Shown here in pieces: positions 6,950 to 9,987 of a stretch of 9,987 nucleotides of DNA. Position numbers and translations under genes: made by a program. Under the pieces are notes generated by a model, which ran no database searches, was not told the DNA's origin, and was given only the letters and a program-made list of their open reading frames with translations. Source of the DNA: JASGDB01 sp049841315 (lineage in GTDB: Bacteria; Bacteroidota; Bacteroidia; Flavobacteriales; Weeksellaceae); assembly GCA_049841315.1 (NCBI GenBank), contig JASGDB010000083.1, forward strand, positions 1 to 9,987. Direction: 5' to 3'. The stretch's first letter is position 1, and the number at the start of each line of letters is the position of its first letter.

Positions 6950-6988
6950 GGTTAATATGCATTACGCTGATAACCTTGACACAAGGTT
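6944..6988. repeat. Three-armed inverted repeat (CAAGGTT / AACCTTG / CAAGGTT)
   Basis: TGTCAAGGTTA (6944-6954) is exactly inverted at 6971-6981 with a 16-base spacer. The right arm is also inverted into CAAGGTT at 6982-6988 (AACCTTG, 3-base loop, CAAGGTT). The middle arm can thus pair left or right, but not both. The element lies in the 112-base gap between the PLP-enzyme gene, which ends at 7013, and the glucosaminidase start. No T-run follows on either strand, so it is not a standard terminator. It could be an operator for the gene below or an mRNA 3' structure for the gene above. Confidence 0.65.
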
Positions 6989-7012
6989 TCTCAAAATTTT
7001 CTAAGATCATTT

Positions 7013-7924
7013 TTAAAGAGCAATTTCAATCAATTTTCTGTTTTGTTTTTTTAAAAGCTGATTTGCTCCTTCTATTCCCTGCAGTCCTCCCGTGTGAAAA
7101 GCCAGAATTTTGCTTCCGTCGGGAAATCCCCCGCTATCTATCATTCTGAAAAGCTGCAACATCATTTTTCCTGTATAAACGGGGTCAAGAGGAATTTCGT
7201 ACTGTTCGTAAAAATCATTTATAAAACGCACCGTTTCATCAGATATTTTGCCATAACGGTCTAAAGGTTCTTTCAGCGTGAAATTCTTTCTCCCCGAAAG
7301 ATTCAGTATTTTTTCTTCCAAAGAAGAATCCCCGACTGTTTTAAAGCCTATAACATTCTGATTATCATCGCAATGTTTTGATAATCCCGCCGTTGTTCCT
7401 CCCGTTCCTACTGCGGTGCAAAGGTAATGAAAATCTTTTGTTTCCGTTCCGAGCATGTGCCCGATTCCCCGAACGGCAAGTTCATTCGTTCCGCCTTCTT
7501 CCACTATCAGCGCATACGGAAATTCCTGTTTCAGTTTTTCTTTCAGGGATTCTTTATCTCTGTATTCTTCACGACTGACAAAAAGGAAATCCATACCGTT
7601 TTCATGAGCGAATTGTAATGTGGGGTTATCGTTCCAATTTTCAGATAATTCTTCTCCTCTGATGATTCCCAAAGATTTCGCAGCCGACATTTTCGCCACA
7701 TAAGAAACCGCACTGATATGATTGGAAAACGCTCCGCCGAAAGTAATGATAAAAGGGTTTTCCGGCTGATTTTCAAGATAATGATTGAGGTTGTAGAAAA
7801 GTTTCCAGTATTTGTTCCCTGAAACCTGCGGATGAATCAGGTCTTCCCTTTTGATGAAAAGACGGCATCCGTTTTTGGCGTAAAGTTCGGTTATCGGTAT
7901 GTTCAGTTCGGAGATTTTCAGCAT
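7013..7924 (-). CDS. PLP enzyme, ACC deaminase/D-cysteine desulfhydrase family
   Basis: This 303-residue fold-type II PLP enzyme belongs to the group that holds 1-aminocyclopropane-1-carboxylate deaminase and D-cysteine desulfhydrase. Landmarks, numbered from the ATG at 7924, are FIKREDL (23-29), the Schiff-base lysine K38 in SGNKYWKL, FGGAFSNH (62-69), VEEGGTNE (141-148), the phosphate-binding loop VGTGGTTAGL (172-181), and FHTGGLQG (276-283). Either reaction would release ammonia and a keto acid, with sulfide in the D-cysteine case. The sequence does not let me decide the substrate. An in-frame TTG at 7936 exists, but the ATG at 7924 is preferred because it follows the upstream stop by one base. 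The enzyme is thus translationally coupled to the small HExxH gene. Whether the two gene products are related is unknown. Confidence 0.88.
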   Translation of the reverse strand: MLKISELNIPITELYAKNGCRLFIKREDLIHPQVSGNKYWKLFYNLNHYLENQPENPFIITFGGAFSNHISAVSYVAKMSAAKSLGIIRGEELSENWNDNPTLQFAHENGMDFLFVSREEYRDKESLKEKLKQEFPYALIVEEGGTNELAVRGIGHMLGTETKDFHYLCTAVGTGGTTAGLSKHCDDNQNVIGFKTVGDSSLEEKILNLSGRKNFTLKEPLDRYGKISDETVRFINDFYEQYEIPLDPVYTGKMMLQLFRMIDSGGFPDGSKILAFHTGGLQGIEGANQLLKKQNRKLIEIAL

Positions 7925-7925
7925 T

Positions 7926-8258
7926 TTAATTTCCAATATATTTCCAAAAGCTCCATAATTCCCTTGTTTTCAGATAGGATAGATCTTCTTCCTTGGCATA
8001 GGCTTCCCTTTCAAACGAGATATAGCGGTACGCAAGAAATCCGTCTTTCAGCCTGATGTACCAGTAATAATATTCGATGAGATACCAGAGATAAAAGAAA
8101 ATAACCAGCAGTTCCGCCTGCTGTCTGATATGGATTTTTTCATGATTGAGCAGAACCCGGTTATTTTTGTATTCAGGCTTTTTCAGCAAAATAAACGGAA
8201 AAAGCGTAATGCCGTTTATTTTTGTATTTTTGAGGAGCTTTTGGCACACAATTATCAT
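7926..8258 (-). CDS. Small HExxH protein, possible minimal metallopeptidase
   Basis: This 110-residue protein carries a zinc-peptidase-like motif, NHEKIHIRQQ, with H39, E40 and H43. A very aromatic hydrophobic stretch follows (about 49-68, including FFYLWYLIEYYYWYI). A conserved-looking FEREAYAKEED then offers E83 or E85 as a third ligand, about 40 residues after H43. The order HExxHIRQ, membrane-like helix, then an acidic helix resembles the core of BlaR1/M56-type membrane peptidases, but with the usual sensor and anchor regions missing. It could also be compared with the so-called minigluzincins. This is inference: no activity can be claimed. The gene is first in a two-gene operon. Its TAA is one base before the ATG of the PLP enzyme. 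It is complete as written, since the short length does not come from a visible frameshift. Confidence 0.7.
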   Translation of the reverse strand: MIIVCQKLLKNTKINGITLFPFILLKKPEYKNNRVLLNHEKIHIRQQAELLVIFFYLWYLIEYYYWYIRLKDGFLAYRYISFEREAYAKEEDLSYLKTRELWSFWKYIGN

Positions 8259-8262
8259 ACAG

Positions 8263-8270
8263 CAAAATTA
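8263..8270 (-). promoter_or_regulatory. Candidate -7 element for the two-gene minus operon
   Basis: TAATTTTG on the minus strand fits TAnnTTTG and lies only 4 bases before the ATG at 8258. If used, the transcript would start at or next to the start codon, which would make it leaderless. No TTG lies at -33. Either this is a weak match or the true start codon lies further downstream. Confidence 0.25.
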
Positions 8271-8299
8271 TAAAAACTTTTGATTGTCCCGTTTAACCT

Positions 8300-8485
8300 A
8301 TGACAAAATACGACATCAAAGAAAATGAAGACTTTTATTATAACGAGCAGGGTTATAAAGTATTCACGGAGAAGTTCCACCTGAAACGCGGATACTGCTG
8401 CAAAAGCGGTTGCAAACACTGCCCTTACGGTTATGATAAAAAGACGGACACTTTTAGAAAAATAAACAATAAAAACTCCAAGTAA
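8300..8485 (+). CDS. DUF5522 small cysteine-rich protein
   Basis: This 61-residue protein matches the DUF5522 pattern: an aromatic N-terminal part (FYYNEQGYKVFTEKFHLKRG) followed by GYCCKSGCKHCPYGY. Cysteines C33, C34, C38 and C41, together with H40, form a compact cluster that could bind a metal, most plausibly zinc or an iron-sulfur centre. Metal binding is inferred; I know of no settled function for the family. The Lys/Asn-rich tail (KINNKNSK) looks disordered. It has no signal peptide and should be cytoplasmic. The ATG at 8300 is the only good start. The TAA is one base before the next ATG, so the gene is coupled with the DUF4136 lipoprotein. Transcription diverges from the HExxH operon across a gap of 41 bases. 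Confidence 0.85.
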   Translation: MTKYDIKENEDFYYNEQGYKVFTEKFHLKRGYCCKSGCKHCPYGYDKKTDTFRKINNKNSK

Positions 8486-8486
8486 T

Positions 8487-9014
8487 ATGAAAAAATACGT
8501 TCTATTGATTTTAGCATCGGCTACATTGGGACTTACCTCATGCAGCCCGTTTCAGGTGCGCTCCGATTACGCTGAAACCGCTGATTTTAGCACTTACAAA
8601 ACTTACAAGCTGAGAATTGACGACCTGAAACTCAACGACCTTGATAAAGACCGCGTTCTGAACGAGCTTTCCAAACAGCTTCAAAGCAAAGGACTGGCTC
8701 CGGGAGAAAATCCAGACCTTATCGTCAACGTAAAAGCCAACCACAAAAAAATAACCGACGTGCAGACTTCAAGACCGTACTACGGCTGGGGTTGGGGCGG
8801 GCCTTGGGGATTTGGTGGCGGATTCGGCACTACATGGTCGAGCAATTATAATCAGGGCGGACTTACCGTAGACCTGATTGACGCCAAAACGCAGAAATTA
8901 GTCTGGCAGGGAATAGGAAACGGACTTTCCGTAGATTCGCCGAAAGCAAAACAGAAACAGATTCCGGAGATTCTCTCCGAAATAATGGCAAACTATCCTC
9001 CGAAAAAGAACTAA
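8487..9014 (+). CDS. DUF4136 lipoprotein
   Basis: This 175-residue protein starts with a lipoprotein signal (MKKYVLLILASATLGLTSCS) with lipobox cysteine C19, so it should be lipid-anchored in the envelope. The mature part matches DUF4136. It opens with VRSDYAETADFSTYKTYKL, has a helix (DLDKDRVLNELSKQLQSKGL), and then NPDLIVNVKANHKK. A Gly/Trp-rich insert (YGWGWGGPWGFGGGFG, about 98-113) leads into LTVDLIDAKTQKLVWQGIGNG and a C-terminal helix ending in a Lys-rich tail. The function of the family is unknown to me; members are commonly seen as envelope proteins of Bacteroidota and Proteobacteria. It is the second gene of a pair with DUF5522, one base apart, and a terminator follows. The residue after the cysteine is Ser, which does not settle which membrane holds it. 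Confidence 0.88.
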   Translation: MKKYVLLILASATLGLTSCSPFQVRSDYAETADFSTYKTYKLRIDDLKLNDLDKDRVLNELSKQLQSKGLAPGENPDLIVNVKANHKKITDVQTSRPYYGWGWGGPWGFGGGFGTTWSSNYNQGGLTVDLIDAKTQKLVWQGIGNGLSVDSPKAKQKQIPEILSEIMANYPPKKN

Positions 9015-9070
9015 AGTCTCGGAAAAAGCAAAGCCAGACAAAAGAACGAAGTCAAAAAACCGTACCGAAT

Positions 9071-9102
9071 AAAAAACGCAGCCCGAAAAGTTGCGTTTTT
9101 TT
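9071..9102 (+). terminator. Terminator after the DUF5522-DUF4136 pair
   Basis: AAAAAACGCA (9071-9080) pairs with TGCGTTTTTT (9092-9101) around an 11-base loop, and the T-run continues to 9102. The A-run/T-run symmetry would let it work on both strands. It lies 57 bases after the lipoprotein stop and just before the upp promoter region. Confidence 0.75.
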
Positions 9103-9123
9103 GCTGAAAATTCCCTATTTTTG
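9091..9123 (+). promoter_or_regulatory. Predicted upp promoter
   Basis: TATTTTTG (9116-9123) matches TAnnTTTG. A TTG at 9091-9093 lies 22 bases upstream, inside the allowed range for flavobacterial promoters. The start site would be near 9130, with a leader of about 22 bases. The -33 element overlaps the right arm of the preceding terminator. Confidence 0.45.
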
Positions 9124-9151
9124 AACAATCAAAACCGTTACACCGATTACA

Positions 9152-9802
9152 ATGGTAACAATACTTTCAGAACAATTTTCGCTCGTAAATACTTGGATTA
9201 ATGATTTAAGAAACGTGGATATCCAAACCGACCGCCCGAAATTCCGCAGAAATATGGAACGCATCGGCGAAATCGCCGCTTTTGAAATCAGCAAAGGGCT
9301 GGAACAGAAAGAAATGGAAATTACTACACCTTTGGACAAAATCAAAGTAAAGGAAATCGCTGTTCAGCCCGTAATTACCACGATTTTAAGAGCCGGAGTT
9401 CCGTTGTTTCAAGGCATTCTGAATTATTTTGATAAAGCCGACTGCGGTTTTGTCGCCGCTTACAGAAAACACGACGCCAACGATTATTTTTCCATAAAAC
9501 AAGATTATCTCACCTGCCCGAACATCGACGGAAGACCATTAATCGTCGCCGACCCGATGCTCGCAACCGGAGCAAGTTTAATCGAAGCCATTAAAGATTT
9601 ATTAAATCACGGAAACCCGACACAACTTCATATCGTTGCCGCAATCGCTTCAAAACAAGGTGTGAAAACCATCAAAAATGCCTATCCCGAAGCAAAAATT
9701 TGGGTAGGAGCAGTTGATGAAAGTCTGACTTCAAAAGGGTATATTACACCCGGTTTGGGAGATGCGGGAGATTTGTCCTACGGCGAAAAATTGCAGAGAT
9801 AA
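9152..9802 (+). CDS. upp: Uracil phosphoribosyltransferase
   Basis: This cytoplasmic enzyme of pyrimidine salvage makes UMP and pyrophosphate from uracil and PRPP. The protein has 216 residues, close to the usual 208-210. Landmarks are the PRPP-contacting ILRAGVPLFQG (78-88), the type-I PRTase loop LIVADPMLATGASL (129-142), and the C-terminal uracil-recognition motif YITPGLGDAGDLSYG (197-211). The N-terminal part (LSEQFSLVNTWINDLRN, then TDRPKFRRNMERIGE) fits this family and not the PyrR or HPRT branches. The ATG at 9152 follows a plausible promoter. The gene appears monocistronic within the window. No uracil permease gene lies beside it here. Confidence 0.96.
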   Translation: MVTILSEQFSLVNTWINDLRNVDIQTDRPKFRRNMERIGEIAAFEISKGLEQKEMEITTPLDKIKVKEIAVQPVITTILRAGVPLFQGILNYFDKADCGFVAAYRKHDANDYFSIKQDYLTCPNIDGRPLIVADPMLATGASLIEAIKDLLNHGNPTQLHIVAAIASKQGVKTIKNAYPEAKIWVGAVDESLTSKGYITPGLGDAGDLSYGEKLQR

Positions 9803-9922
9803 GCCCTCTTTCCCTCAAAGGAGAAAACATCGCAGAAAAATTGAATTTTTTAAAAAGAAATGGTTCTTCGACAAAAACTGTGGATTTTAAAATTAACATT
9901 TATCTATAAATTCTCAATTTCT

Positions 9923-9962
9923 GTTCTTTTGTCTTGAAACAAAAGAACCAAAAGTTCAAGAC
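9923..9962. repeat. Overlapping alternative hairpins in a repeat-like 3' region
   Basis: GTTCTTTTGT (9923-9932) pairs with ACAAAAGAAC (9939-9948) around a 6-base loop. Overlapping it, GTCTTGAA (9931-9938) pairs with TTCAAGAC (9955-9962). The two stems compete for bases 9931-9948. I recall this kind of TTCTTTTGTCTTGAAACAAA text as a recurrent intergenic sequence in Chryseobacterium, but cannot check that here. The rest of 9803-9987 is AT-rich and contains no gene or clear terminator. Confidence 0.65.
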
Positions 9963-9987
9963 TTGGAAACTCGGCTAAAATTTTAAA

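Overview
The window reads as a piece of chromosome from a flavobacterium, most likely Chryseobacterium or a close relative (Weeksellaceae). Four things suggest this: an amylase ending in a type IX secretion sorting domain; genes lacking Shine-Dalgarno sites but preceded by TAnnTTTG-type -7 elements; Bacteroidota-typical families (DUF4230, DUF5522, DUF4136); and intergenic repeats of a kind I associate with Chryseobacterium. The genus is an inference from recognition, not from a search. Coding density is high and most genes are ordinary chromosomal functions.

Layout. Bases 1-130 hold two interlocked hairpins, followed by a strong bidirectional terminator (131-168). aqpZ (water channel) is on the minus strand at 186-932. 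It shares an AT-rich divergent promoter region with a plus-strand DUF4230 membrane-anchored protein (1083-1808). Next is a large secreted multidomain GH13 alpha-amylase (1972-4158, plus) with its own terminator. hemL (tetrapyrrole synthesis, minus, 4296-5579) converges on it. A 280-bp repeat island (5580-5859) separates hemL from a secreted glucosaminidase with LysM domains (minus, 5860-6900). Upstream of that lie a three-armed inverted repeat (6944-6988) and a two-gene minus-strand operon. In this operon a 110-residue HExxH protein is followed after one base by a PLP enzyme of the ACC deaminase/D-cysteine desulfhydrase family. Divergent from it is a plus-strand pair, DUF5522 and a DUF4136 lipoprotein, also one base apart and closed by a hairpin terminator. 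upp (uracil salvage) follows, and the window ends in another hairpin-forming repeat.

The genes do not form one pathway. The amylase (starch breakdown outside the cell), the glucosaminidase (wall turnover), the lipoprotein and the aquaporin are envelope or secreted functions; hemL and upp are housekeeping enzymes. I see no mobile element with a transposase, no CRISPR array, no rRNA or tRNA gene, and no defence or biosynthetic cluster. The least explained parts are the small HExxH protein and the structured intergenic DNA at 5-114, 5601-5861, 6944-6988 and 9923-9962.
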